Origin: Ensifer sp. LC11 | GTDB taxonomy: Bacteria > Pseudomonadota > Alphaproteobacteria > Rhizobiales > Rhizobiaceae | DNA: 64,000 nt | Assembly (NCBI RefSeq): GCF_001695835.1 | Contig: NZ_MBSO01000023.1 | Coordinates: 124,001 to 188,000, forward strand | Direction of reading: 5' to 3' | Shown: positions 43,432 to 51,882 of the stretch, piece by piece | Layout: every line of letters begins with the position of its first letter | How positions within the stretch are numbered: the stretch's first letter is position 1 | Made by a program: the position numbers and the translations under genes | The notes under the pieces: generated by a model | The model's input: the letters and a program-made list of their open reading frames with translations, nothing else | Databases searched by the model: none | Told to the model about the DNA's origin: nothing

Positions 43432-43530
43432 AGCGCCGTGCGTTCATACGAATGCAGCAAGGACGCTCCAGTTCTTTGATTCTAGAGCATCTTTCCACCT
43501 CACGTGGATCCACTTGAGGTGGATGCTCTA
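43430..43530. repeat. Rhizobial palindromic intergenic repeat, second family (copy 2)
   Basis: It begins inside the carbamoyltransferase stop with TAGAGCG and reaches AAGGACGCTC by 43467, a decayed version of the left stem at 19925-19969. The shared block GATTCTAG follows. The right half, 43484-43530, is a long stem with arms AGAGCATC...CCACCTCA and TGAGGTGGATGCTCT. This stem may also terminate the SxtJ-DUF5989-carbamoyltransferase transcript. Confidence 0.75.
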
Positions 43531-43669
43531 GTAAACCGTACGCGCTCGATAAGGCCGAAGGACGCTCTGGAACCTGGTTTCCAGGGCGCCTTTCGCATTC
43601 CCGTCATTTCACGTCAGAGCGGATACCCCGGTCGAGAACGGCTGGGCCGGACGGGCAGGCTGCGACGCG

Positions 43670-44608
43670 TTACCGGCCGGCACGCGCGCGCAGCGCGCCT
43701 CGAGACGACTGCCGCACGCCGAACTCGCTCGTCAGTAGCTTCACGAAAAACGGGATCAACCCAGACTTTGCGCGCGACTTGTCGAAGGCCGCCTGAAACG
43801 GCGCCTTATAGCTGAAAAGATCGGGCCGGATCGGCCGCAGCAAGCCATCTGTAACGTAGCGACTGGCGAAATGGTCAGGCAGATAGCCGAGGTAACGCCC
43901 AGAGAGGATCAGCCGTGCTTCCGCCTCCATGTCGCTGACGGTCGCGCGCGGGTTGGCGATCGAGAAGATCTTGAGGTCGCGGGCGTTCCAATAGGAGCGG
44001 CCGATCAGATTGTAGGCGCGGATGTCGTCGATCTCGATTTCGCTGTCATCGCGCGAAAACAGCGGATGCCCGGCGCCACAGTAGAAGCGCTGCGTCTCTT
44101 CGTAGAGATCGATGTATTCCAGTCCGAGCGTCGTGCGCGGAAAGCTGGCGATCGCAATATGAAGTTCTCCCGTTATCACGTCGCGCAGCAGTTCGTGCGG
44201 CGGGCGCGTGACGATTGAAAGCGCCACTTCCGGTGCCTCATCCGTCATCCGGGCAAGGACGGCGTTAAGACGGGACGCCGGGTCGGACAGGGTATTGTCG
44301 ATGAGACCGATCGAGAGCGTACCGTTCAACCGGTGCTGCAACCCCTTCATGCGGATATCGAACTGGTCGATCGAGCCGAAAAGACGCTTGGCCTCCTCAT
44401 AGACGGCGCGGCCTTCTTCCGTCAGGCGAAAGCCGGACCGGCCGCGTTGGCAGAGCGTCAGGCCGAGCCGGCTCTCCAGTGCTGATATGTGGTTGGAGAT
44501 CGTCGACAGCGAGAGATTGAGTTCGCTCTGCGCCGCCGCAAAACCGCCCGCCTCCACAATCGTCACGAAGATGCGCAGCAGCCTCACATCCAATGAGTCC
44601 AATGCCAT
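43670..44608 (-). CDS. LysR-family regulator
   Basis: A 312-residue LysR-type regulator. The winged helix reads L-D-V-R-L-L-R-I-F-V-T-I-V-E-A-G-G-F-A-A-A-Q-S-E-L-N-L-S-L-S-T-I-S-N-H-I, followed by an effector domain (about residues 92-300). It is on the same strand as, and 243 bases beyond, the amidohydrolase gene, with a terminator between, so it is transcribed alone. Its target is not evident from position; the usual divergent partner is missing. Confidence 0.88.
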   Translation of the reverse strand: MALDSLDVRLLRIFVTIVEAGGFAAAQSELNLSLSTISNHISALESRLGLTLCQRGRSGFRLTEEGRAVYEEAKRLFGSIDQFDIRMKGLQHRLNGTLSIGLIDNTLSDPASRLNAVLARMTDEAPEVALSIVTRPPHELLRDVITGELHIAIASFPRTTLGLEYIDLYEETQRFYCGAGHPLFSRDDSEIEIDDIRAYNLIGRSYWNARDLKIFSIANPRATVSDMEAEARLILSGRYLGYLPDHFASRYVTDGLLRPIRPDLFSYKAPFQAAFDKSRAKSGLIPFFVKLLTSEFGVRQSSRGALRARAGR

Positions 44609-44732
44609 TCAAGCCCCGCCTTACCTTGAACTTTCCCCAAGTGAAACGGGATTATTATGCATTATCACGCACTAAGCTAGGCGCAAACATTTGTGGCCGC
44701 TCTCTTTCGCCGCTGTCGGATCGGCATGCAAA

Positions 44733-44761
44733 AGCGGCCGGCGCGAGGCGCGCCGGCCGCT
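44733..44761 (-). terminator. Rho-independent terminator of the amidohydrolase operon
   Basis: A perfect 13-bp GC-rich stem, AGCGGCCGGCGCG and its reverse complement, closes on a 3-base loop (44746-44748). On the minus strand it is followed by TTTT. It lies 91 bases after the stop of the minus-strand amidohydrolase gene. Confidence 0.75.
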
Positions 44762-44851
44762 CAGGCGATTGCTGGCATTAACGACCATCAGTCATCGACG
44801 TTTGACTTCGTCGTCCCCCAGGCGAGTGAGAATTCCGCTCGGGCCTAACGC

Positions 44852-46555
44852 CTAAGGCTGGCGATAGACCTCGGTTCCAGCGAGATAGGTCGCCTCGACC
44901 TTGCGCTCGCGGATCGAGCGGTCGAGCGGATCCGGCAACGTGCCGTCGATCACAACGAAATCCGCCCATTTGCCGACGCTGATCGAACCGATCTGATCAC
45001 CCCAGGGCGTCATGTCCGCACCGGCTTGCGTGAGGCCGTGCAGCGCCTGGTCGAAGCTGACGGCCTGCTCCGGATGCCAGGGACCGTCACCGAGGCCGAA
45101 CGGGCTCTCGCGGAACACGGCATCGTTGATCTGGGTGAGCGGGCTGAGTGGCGATGTCGGCCAATCCGAACCGAACACCAGGGGCACACCAGCATCGAGC
45201 ATCGAATGCCAGACATAGGCGCGCGGTTCCCGTTCGGTGCCGATGCGCTCGGTGATGTATTTGCCGATTGTGCCGGTCGCATGGTTCGGCTGCATCGAGG
45301 CGACAACGCCAAGCGCCTTGAAGCGCTGGATGTCCTTGGTCTCCACCACCTCGATATGTTCGATGCGGTTCGGCTGCGGACGCGGCACGGAGGCCTCGGC
45401 AAAGGCGTCGAGCACGAGGCTGACGCCGCCGTCGCCGATCGCATGCACGGCTGTCGGGAAGCCATTTTCGTTGGAAGCCTTGATCGCAGCGGCGAGTTGC
45501 TCCTTGGTCTCGAAGGGCTTGCCCTTCCAGCCGTGCTGGTCGGAATAGTCCTCGTGCATCAAAGCCGTGCGTGTCGAGAGCACGCCGTCGATCACCGACT
45601 TGGTGTAACCAAGTTTCAAGAGTGGACCCTTCTTCTCCTGCTCGCCGGAATCCGCGGCCACCTTGTCGACCTCGTCGCGATCCTTTACCGCGCCGGCAAT
45701 CTTCTTCGGATCGCCCTCGAAGAAGCCGTACCAGACACGAAGCGGCATCTTCCTTTCGGAAAGGATCGCGGCATAGTCGTGTACGGCGGCGAGATCCGAC
45801 ATGTCGTTGACGCCGGTGATGCCGAGACTGTTGGCGAACTTCATCGTCTGCAGCAGCGCGCCGCGCCTTTCGCTGTCGCTGGCAACCGGGCGGTGCTTTT
45901 CGACGAGATCGCCGGCCTTTTCGAGCAGGATGCCGCTCGGCTCGCCCTTGTCGTTCAGCACGACCTGGCCGCCTTCCTCGACCTTGGAAGTTGCGGTGAC
46001 GCCGCCCACTTCGAGCGCCTTGGAGTTGACCCAGACTGAGTGGAAATCGATGTCGCGCAGGATGACGACGCGGTCCGGCACCACAGCGTCGATGTCCTCC
46101 TTGGTCGGCAGCTTGCCTTCACCGAGCGTGTAGTCCCAGCCACCGCCGGTCAGCCAGGCGCCCTTCGGCAGCCGCGCATCGGCCTCCTTGATCTTTTCGA
46201 GCCAGGTTTTCTTGTCCGGGATGTAGGAGAGATCGACACCGGTCACCATGTCCATGCCGGATGTCAGATGCGTGTGCCCGTCGATGAAGCCCGGCGTGAC
46301 CGTCTTGCCGCCGGCGTCGATCACCTTGGTCTCGGCGTCGGCCAGCGCCTTGATCTCGTCATTGCTGCCGATCGCGCTGAACTTGCCGCTTTCGATGGCG
46401 AAGGCCTGAACCTTGGGTTTCGCCCCATCGACCGTGCGCACATCGCCGTTGAGCACGATCACGTCGGGCGCTGCCCACGCTGCCCCGCCTGCACAAACCA
46501 TGATCGCCAGGACCGACGTGGCGCCCAACGCCCTCTTTACTGCTGCCAATGTCAT
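44852..46555 (-). CDS. Exported YtcJ-type amidohydrolase (second copy)
   Basis: A 567-residue amidohydrolase_3 family protein with a Sec signal (basic start, A-T-S-V-L-A-I-M-V-C-A-G-G-A-A-W-A). Metal-binding residues appear in P-G-F-I-D-G-H-T-H-L (about residues 82-91), V-H-A-I-G-D-G-G and R-I-E-H-I-E-V-V-E. The tail S-V-G-K-W-A-D-F-V-V-I-D closes the beta-sandwich. It is only distantly like the copy at 18211-19920. The ATG at 46555 is fixed by GGGAGGAG upstream. It lies 164 bases after a Tat-exported metallo-hydrolase gene on the same strand; the two may act on one extracytoplasmic substrate, but that is a guess. Confidence 0.87.
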   Translation of the reverse strand: MTLAAVKRALGATSVLAIMVCAGGAAWAAPDVIVLNGDVRTVDGAKPKVQAFAIESGKFSAIGSNDEIKALADAETKVIDAGGKTVTPGFIDGHTHLTSGMDMVTGVDLSYIPDKKTWLEKIKEADARLPKGAWLTGGGWDYTLGEGKLPTKEDIDAVVPDRVVILRDIDFHSVWVNSKALEVGGVTATSKVEEGGQVVLNDKGEPSGILLEKAGDLVEKHRPVASDSERRGALLQTMKFANSLGITGVNDMSDLAAVHDYAAILSERKMPLRVWYGFFEGDPKKIAGAVKDRDEVDKVAADSGEQEKKGPLLKLGYTKSVIDGVLSTRTALMHEDYSDQHGWKGKPFETKEQLAAAIKASNENGFPTAVHAIGDGGVSLVLDAFAEASVPRPQPNRIEHIEVVETKDIQRFKALGVVASMQPNHATGTIGKYITERIGTEREPRAYVWHSMLDAGVPLVFGSDWPTSPLSPLTQINDAVFRESPFGLGDGPWHPEQAVSFDQALHGLTQAGADMTPWGDQIGSISVGKWADFVVIDGTLPDPLDRSIRERKVEATYLAGTEVYRQP

Positions 46556-46719
46556 CAAACCTCTCCTCCCGCGACTGCATCCCTCCACCCCGGCGAGCCG
46601 CGGCACCGGCGTTGGGAGGATGATGCGGCAACTCGGGAAGGCAGGGATATACTCCCTCGGGCTAGGTTCCGATCTGGATGCCAGGCTCGACGACGGGCAC
46701 ACCGGTGACCGCTGTCGCT

Positions 46720-47715
46720 TCAGCCCCCTTGCCGAAGGTATTGCAGCGCGGGTGCAATAAACTCGGGATTTTCCCAGGTCGCATAGCGGGCGTGAACTGC
46801 GGACCTAAGATCGGCGCTCCGATCGGATTGAGCGACGAGGTTCCGGAGCGTGCGGAAGTAGCCGAGCACCGCCTCCGGGAGTTCGGGGCCGCCGAGATTG
46901 GCATGGCCGGGCACGATCAGCCGCGGCTGCAGCCGGATGATGTCGGCCAGTGCCATCTCCCATCTTGCAAGGTCGATATCCTCGGCGTCGATCATTGGCG
47001 GGAAGAACGGCACGATCGGGAACATGCCCTCTTCCAGCAGATCGCCGGCAAAGAGAATACGGTCCTGTGGCAGCACGACGACCTGGTCTCCGGGCGAATG
47101 CGCCACCCCCCAATTGCAAAGCCGCACCTCGCGCCCGCCAAGATCGATCGTAGCCTGCAGGCCCGCGTAGGTTTCATGGGGTGGCGTGAGTTCGACGCCG
47201 TCAAGCAGGTGCTTCTGCTCCGGCGGAAGGACACCTGCCCTGAAGCAGTCGAGCAAGGCCTTGCCCGAGCGCAGCAAGTGGTCGCGCTGGGCGGTGTTGT
47301 AGTAGATGCGGGCATCGTTTCGAAACACCTGCGCGCCGAACCCATGTTCAGGATGCGCGTGAGTGACGGTGAGAACGAGACGGCGACGCGGCGCCAGCTC
47401 ACGCGCCAATCGCAGCACGTTTTCCGCGCTTTCGAGGTCAAGACCGCAGTCGACGACCAGTGCGCTTTCCTTGCCGACGATGATGCCGATGTTGGGAACC
47501 AGCGGAATGCGCCTGTCCGGCAACAGGAAAACACCCGGCGCCATCTCCGCCGGAAACCGCGCATCGACGGTCGGCATCGGCCGGCGAGCCGCAAATGATC
47601 CCTCTTCCGATTGCTGCGTCTCAGCGCGCAATGGCGCTGAACCGGCGATTGCCGTGAGCACTGACAGCTTCAACAGAGTGCGTCGATCGACGTTACGGAT
47701 TGTCTCAGGTTCCAT
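46720..47715 (-). CDS. Tat-exported metallo-beta-lactamase-fold hydrolase
   Basis: A 331-residue MBL-fold protein. The N-terminus has a twin-arginine signal V-D-R-R-T-L-L-K-L with Arg11-Arg12, a hydrophobic stretch and A-P-L-R-A, so a folded, metal-loaded protein is probably exported. The first metal motif is T-H-A-H-P-E-H (His119, His121, His124) with Glu123 where most families have Asp. Later ligands appear in H-S-P-G-D and F-A-G-D-L-L, and V-P-G-H-A-N. MBL proteins of this sort include quinoprotein-relay SoxH-like and lactonase-like groups. The start is set by AAGG upstream and by the signal. The substrate is not known. Confidence 0.82.
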   Translation of the reverse strand: MEPETIRNVDRRTLLKLSVLTAIAGSAPLRAETQQSEEGSFAARRPMPTVDARFPAEMAPGVFLLPDRRIPLVPNIGIIVGKESALVVDCGLDLESAENVLRLARELAPRRRLVLTVTHAHPEHGFGAQVFRNDARIYYNTAQRDHLLRSGKALLDCFRAGVLPPEQKHLLDGVELTPPHETYAGLQATIDLGGREVRLCNWGVAHSPGDQVVVLPQDRILFAGDLLEEGMFPIVPFFPPMIDAEDIDLARWEMALADIIRLQPRLIVPGHANLGGPELPEAVLGYFRTLRNLVAQSDRSADLRSAVHARYATWENPEFIAPALQYLRQGG

Positions 47716-47800
47716 GCGGGCCACCTTTTCTACATGCGAAGCGGGAGAGCCACCTTCATTGCCCCGACATGCGTCTGCATTGCCGGGGCGTGTATGAGGC

Positions 47801-48724
47801 CTATTCAAGGGTGAGGATGATCTTGCCACGGGCCCGGCCCGATGCCTGGCGCCCGAAGGCAGCGCCGAAATCGTCCAGCGGCACCTTGCGATCAACGAGC
47901 ACTTTCACCCCGTCTCGGTCGATCGCATCCGCGACGCGTCGCAGCCGCTGGCCATCAGAGGCGTGAAAGACGAATGCGGCCGCAACGCCGTGAGCCGTCG
48001 CCAGAGCTTCGTCCGGCGGCAGCGCCGTTGCAAACAGCCTGCCACCCGTGCGCAGTGCGTGATAGGAGCGCCGTTCGGTTTCGCCGCCAATCGTGTCCAG
48101 CACGATATCGGCACCCGAAACCGCTGTGGCGAAATCGTCGCGACGATAGTCGATGACCTGGGCTGCTCCAAGCCGCTGCGCAATTTCGATCCCATCGCCC
48201 GAGGCCGTGCTGACGACGCGGGCACCCGCATGGCGGACGAACTGGATGGCGAAGCTGCCGACGCCGCCCGCACCCGCATGGATAAGGACGGTCTCCTTGC
48301 CAGACAGAGCGGCTCCTTCCATCAGAGCCTGCCATGCCGTCCCTGCCGCCGTCGGGACGCCGGCGGCCACGTAAAGATCGACAGTCGCAGGGGCTTTCGC
48401 CAGATAGTCTGCACGAACCGCCACGTATTCTGCAACGGCTCCACCCATGGTCGGATCGGTACGCCCGATGACCTTGTCGCCCGGCCGCCAGGTCTCCACC
48501 CCCTCGCCCACCACGGCGATCTCGCCGGCGAAATCGGTGCCAAGCGTATAGGGGAAGCTCAACGGGAAGAACTGTTGCACGTATCCGCGCTGCAGCTTGA
48601 CATCGAGCGGATTGAGACCGACCGCCAGGACGCGCACAAGCACCTGTCCGACGACGGGAACGGGTATGGCGATATCCTCGACGATGGGGGTGGCGTCATA
48701 GCCGGCAATCCGGATCGCTTTCAT
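47801..48724 (-). CDS. Zinc-free medium-chain NADP oxidoreductase (quinone oxidoreductase type)
   Basis: A 307-residue MDR-superfamily reductase. It has the GroES-like N-terminus with V-G-L-N-P-L-D-V-K-L-Q-R-G, then G-T-D-F-A-G-E-I, and a Rossmann motif A-G-A-G-G-V-G-S-F-A-I-Q near residue 150. The cysteines of zinc-binding alcohol dehydrogenases are absent, so it belongs to the quinone oxidoreductase/enoyl reductase branch. The start overlaps the stop of the SnoaL-like gene by four bases. That two-gene operon is divergent from the LysR gene at 49271, its likely regulator. Confidence 0.9.
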   Translation of the reverse strand: MKAIRIAGYDATPIVEDIAIPVPVVGQVLVRVLAVGLNPLDVKLQRGYVQQFFPLSFPYTLGTDFAGEIAVVGEGVETWRPGDKVIGRTDPTMGGAVAEYVAVRADYLAKAPATVDLYVAAGVPTAAGTAWQALMEGAALSGKETVLIHAGAGGVGSFAIQFVRHAGARVVSTASGDGIEIAQRLGAAQVIDYRRDDFATAVSGADIVLDTIGGETERRSYHALRTGGRLFATALPPDEALATAHGVAAAFVFHASDGQRLRRVADAIDRDGVKVLVDRKVPLDDFGAAFGRQASGRARGKIILTLE

Positions 48725-49179
48725 TCTGCGGCCTCCGATCGGCCGGGATGCCAGGCACCAACCTGGATCAACCACCCGAACCAATCCTCAAGGTGCCAGG
48801 TGTGGGTAAGCCTCCCGCGGTCGATGTGGTGGAACTCGTGGATCGGCATCGTGAAGGATCTGTTTGATGGCGCGACGCCGAACCACTCGCCCCGGTGCGT
48901 ACCGGAGATCCGTCCGCGCACCGCAGCACGGCCGGGCGCGGCGATGATTTCGAGGATCTCGACCTTGGCGTCAGGGAAGGCACGTGCAAATGCGCCGATC
49001 AACGGCTTCATGCCGTCGCGACCGGGTTGTTGCTGCGGCGCCAGTGGCATGTCCTGCCAGTCTTCCGTCACCGCCGCGTCAAGGAGGTCCGGCTGGCCCT
49101 CAAAAGCGCGATAGAATGCTTCGAGCGCATGCCGGTCTTCCGGCGCGAGCCCCGAGATTTCAGGACCTGTCGTTGTCAT
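48721..49179 (-). CDS. SnoaL-like (ester cyclase family) protein
   Basis: A 152-residue NTF2-fold protein of the SnoaL/ester cyclase group. The pattern W-Q-D-M-P near residue 41, G-x-x-G-M-K-P-L-I-G-A-F-A-R-A-F-P-D near 53-70, and G-x-x-x-G-E-W-F-G near 95 are typical, as is the C-terminal H-I-D-R-G-R-L-T-H-T-W-H-L-E-D. Most bacterial members have no assigned reaction. It is translationally coupled to the reductase gene that follows, and both face away from a LysR gene, suggesting a small inducible detoxification or catabolic unit. Confidence 0.82.
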   Translation of the reverse strand: MTTTGPEISGLAPEDRHALEAFYRAFEGQPDLLDAAVTEDWQDMPLAPQQQPGRDGMKPLIGAFARAFPDAKVEILEIIAAPGRAAVRGRISGTHRGEWFGVAPSNRSFTMPIHEFHHIDRGRLTHTWHLEDWFGWLIQVGAWHPGRSEAAE

Positions 49180-49261
49180 TGTGTTGGCGTCCTCTCAAAG
49201 TACCGCCAACAGATAGCGGAGAGCGCTTCATGCTTGAAATCGATTGATGGTATGCTTTAAC

Positions 49262-49276
49262 ATCCATGTCATGGAT
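49262..49276. promoter_or_regulatory. 15-bp dyad overlapping the LysR start codon
   Basis: ATCCATGTCATGGAT is a perfect 7-1-7 inverted repeat in the divergent space between the SnoaL-like gene and the LysR gene, covering the LysR ATG at 49271. LysR proteins often bind such a site to repress themselves and activate the divergent gene; this use is inferred. Confidence 0.4.
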
Positions 49277-50206
49277 TTACATGGGATAGACCTCAACCTG
49301 CTGGTCGCCTTTGACGCACTGATGGCCGAGCGTAGCGTGACGCGCGCCGGGGCACGGATAGGGCGCACCCAGCCGGCCATGAGCGCGGCACTGTCACGCT
49401 TACGGGCTCTGCTTCAGGACGAACTGTTCGTTCGAACGCCAAAGGGCCTGCAGCCGACGCCGAGAGCGCTCGATCTCGCGGAACCGATCACACGTGCCCT
49501 TGCCGAGATTCAACGCACACTTGCCTTCACTCGGGAATTCGACCCTCGGACGTCGAGGGCGTCGCTGACACTCGGGCTATCCGAACATCCGACCTTCGCA
49601 CTCCTGCCGCGGCTGTTGGAGATGCTGCGTGAAAAGGCGCCTGCGATCACACTTGCCGTGCGCAATTTCACCGATCGAAATGATGCGATCCGCCTTCTCG
49701 ACACAGGCGAGGCGGACATGACCGTCGGCGTCCCGCCTGCCGAGACCGGACGCATTCTCAATACCCGGCTCTTCGAAGAACGCTTCGTCTGCATCCTGTG
49801 CAAGGATCATCCCGCGGCTGGCAGGCCACTCGACCTCGACACATTCCTGTCCCTGTCGCATCTGCTCGTCTCGCCGGAAAACGAGCGGTTCGGTGTGGTG
49901 GACGCAGCACTTGCAAGCAAGGGGCTGAGGCGGCACCTCGCACTCACGCTGCCGCACATGTATGCCGCCCCGACCCTCGTCGCCTCATCGGACCTGATCG
50001 CGACCGTAATGGAGGGGGTCGTAACGGCTTCGGGCCAGGCGGAACGTCTCATCGCGATCACGCCGCCGATCGCGCTTGAGCCCGTGGAATTCACGCTGTC
50101 CTGGCACCGCCGCAACGACAGCCATCCCGCGCAACGGTGGTTCCGCGCGTGCATTGCCGATGCCCTGCCGAACGGGCCAGATCAAGTGAGCCAGGCGGGA
50201 ATCTGA
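49271..50206 (+). CDS. LysR-family regulator
   Basis: A 311-residue LysR-type regulator of the NodD/NahR-like wording: M-D-L-H-G-I-D-L-N-L-L-V-A-F-D-A-L-M-A-E-R-S-V-T-R-A-G, then I-G-R-T-Q-P-A-M-S-A-A-L-S-R-L-R. An effector domain follows from about residue 92. I chose the ATG at 49271 because it opens the standard family N-terminus; a GTG/ATG about nine codons earlier lacks support. It is divergent from the SnoaL-reductase operon and probably controls it. No nod genes are nearby, so a nodulation role is not suggested. Confidence 0.9.
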   Translation: MDLHGIDLNLLVAFDALMAERSVTRAGARIGRTQPAMSAALSRLRALLQDELFVRTPKGLQPTPRALDLAEPITRALAEIQRTLAFTREFDPRTSRASLTLGLSEHPTFALLPRLLEMLREKAPAITLAVRNFTDRNDAIRLLDTGEADMTVGVPPAETGRILNTRLFEERFVCILCKDHPAAGRPLDLDTFLSLSHLLVSPENERFGVVDAALASKGLRRHLALTLPHMYAAPTLVASSDLIATVMEGVVTASGQAERLIAITPPIALEPVEFTLSWHRRNDSHPAQRWFRACIADALPNGPDQVSQAGI

Positions 50207-50339
50207 TGCGCGGCGCACCCCTGGCTGCGCGATATCCTGCACGGCGCGGGGGGCAGGACCCCGACGCCGAGAAACTAAACGAGGCGTGAGGGAAGCTTCC
50301 GGCTGGCGCCCTGGCTTCCCTGGAGGCTGGCCGGTCGGC

Positions 50340-50750
50340 TCAGCTAAAGAGCGCCTTGATCCGTGGCCAGAGGCCGATCGCCGCACGCACCCGCCGCGCG
50401 GCATAGGCGGCACGGACGGAACTGCCGAAATTGCAGTCGCAGACGATGTCGTGCAACTGGTGGTCCGAGAGTTCGAAGAACCGTTTCGCCTCGCCATAGC
50501 TGTCATCGGCGAGGCCCGCGAGGCGCAAGTGCGTGTCCTCGAAGGCGACAGTCATGGGTGAACCGCTGACCTGCATGGTCTGCCTGACGGCGGCGGACGC
50601 ATGTTCGGTACCGGAAAGCGTGCCCAGCCGGCGGCCGGGGTTGATTTCCAGGAGTTCGGCCCAACGTTGGAGCCGTTCCGTTCTCGTCATGACGGGATCG
50701 GGACGGATTTCGGCGAGCGCTTGCAACTGTTCTATCGTTTGATGCTTCAT
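50340..50750 (-). CDS. Hypothetical protein, 136 aa
   Basis: I do not recognise a domain with confidence. The protein opens M-K-H-Q-T-I-E-Q-L-Q-A-L-A-E-I-R-P-D-P, looks soluble and mostly helical, and has a C-terminal basic stretch R-R-V-R-A-A-I-G-L-W-P-R-I-K-A-L-F. The pattern of two close cysteines (D-I-V-C-D-C-N-F) is its only notable motif. AGGAGAG upstream of the ATG at 50750 supports the start. It is divergent from the ECF sigma gene at 51092 and could be part of that regulon. Confidence 0.6.
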   Translation of the reverse strand: MKHQTIEQLQALAEIRPDPVMTRTERLQRWAELLEINPGRRLGTLSGTEHASAAVRQTMQVSGSPMTVAFEDTHLRLAGLADDSYGEAKRFFELSDHQLHDIVCDCNFGSSVRAAYAARRVRAAIGLWPRIKALFS

Positions 50751-51091
50751 CGTCGTCTCTCCTAGTCCGAAGAAGATGCGACCGCGGTGCGAGCCCCTCT
50801 GCACAGAGATCGCCCTCCTCCAACTCGCCAGTATAAACCGCAGTTCCCTGGCTGAAAAAATAAATTCGGTTGGCGCGTACCGCTGCGGGAAACGTGCCAA
50901 GGGGCCCAACTTTCGCTGGCGAAAATCGCACAAATTCCGAGCAAAGATTGGCGGGAACGAGCATTGCCACATAAGGTGGAAAGCGAGCGCCCGCTGCTAG
51001 TCCGGTCCTTGCCGGCGGGAGTATTCTTTCTTCTGATCGATCGGGAACGAACCGGCGGGATCCGCATCAAACGGTTGTTTGGAGGTGGGTG
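50751..51091. other. Divergent intergenic region before the ECF sigma gene
   Basis: No gene is supported in these 341 bases. It holds the divergent promoters. One small dyad is seen, TTTCGC-TG-GCGAAA at 50911-50924. I could not identify a reliable ECF-type promoter; the GGAAC at 51045-51049 lacks a well-spaced partner. Confidence 0.45.
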
Positions 51092-51793
51092 ATGAAGGAC
51101 GTTCTCTTGCAAACCGCACGGGCTGCGCTCCGACCGGATCATTTGTCCGAGCAGGAACTGCTGCGCCGCGCACGCAGCGATGATCCGGAAGCGTTCCGCA
51201 CCATCATGCGCCGGTACAACCAGCGGCTTTTCCGCATCGCGCGCGCCGTTGTGCGCAACGACAGCATCGCCGAAGATGTGGTGCAAGAGGCCTATCTGCG
51301 TGCCTTCGAACACCTTGAAACCTTCCGCGGTGACGCCAGCCTTGCCACCTGGCTTCATCGCGTCGTCCTCAATGAGGCGCTCGGACGGCTACGCAAATCG
51401 TCCACGCGGCGGGAGGTTCCTCTGGCAACAGAGCAGGCGAGTGCCGACATCGTGCCGTTTCCCAATGCGGCAAGCGCGGAGGATCCGGAACGGGCCCTTG
51501 CCCAGCGCCAGATCCTGCGATTGGTGGAAGAGGCGACGGACGCCTTGCCGGAGCCGTTTCGCCTGGTCTTCACCGCCCGCGTCATCGAGGCCATGAGCGT
51601 CGAGGAAACCGCCGCCTTACTTGGCATCAAGCCGGAGACGGTTAGAACGCGCCTGCACCGTGCTCGTCAACTCCTGCGGCAGCAGATCGATCGCAAGGTC
51701 GGACCGGTACTGCTCAACGCGTTCCCCTTCGCCGGACGCCGCTGCGAACGGCTGACGGAAGCGGTCATGAACCGCCTCGGATTTCAAAACTGA
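51092..51793 (+). CDS. ECF-type RNA polymerase sigma factor
   Basis: A 233-residue group IV sigma factor. Region 2 lies at about residues 28-95 (D-P-E-A-F-R-T-I-M-R-R-Y-N-Q-R-L-F-R-I-A-R), with V-V-Q-E-A-Y-L-R-A-F and T-W-L-H-R-V-V-L-N-E-A. Region 4 lies at about 150-205 (L-P-E-P-F-R-L-V-F, then V-E-E-T-A-A-L-L-G-I-K-P-E-T-V-R-T-R-L-H-R-A-R). A tail of about 30 residues extends beyond region 4. GGAGG precedes the ATG at 51092. No anti-sigma gene is adjacent; instead a DUF4142 protein and a cupredoxin follow on the same strand. Confidence 0.92.
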   Translation: MKDVLLQTARAALRPDHLSEQELLRRARSDDPEAFRTIMRRYNQRLFRIARAVVRNDSIAEDVVQEAYLRAFEHLETFRGDASLATWLHRVVLNEALGRLRKSSTRREVPLATEQASADIVPFPNAASAEDPERALAQRQILRLVEEATDALPEPFRLVFTARVIEAMSVEETAALLGIKPETVRTRLHRARQLLRQQIDRKVGPVLLNAFPFAGRRCERLTEAVMNRLGFQN

Positions 51794-51882
51794 ATTTGCC
51801 GGGAACCTTCACGGTCTGTGCGCATCCAATGGGTGTCATCCACAAAGACCGGCGGCAACGAGCCGCCGGAGAGGAGTTTCCG

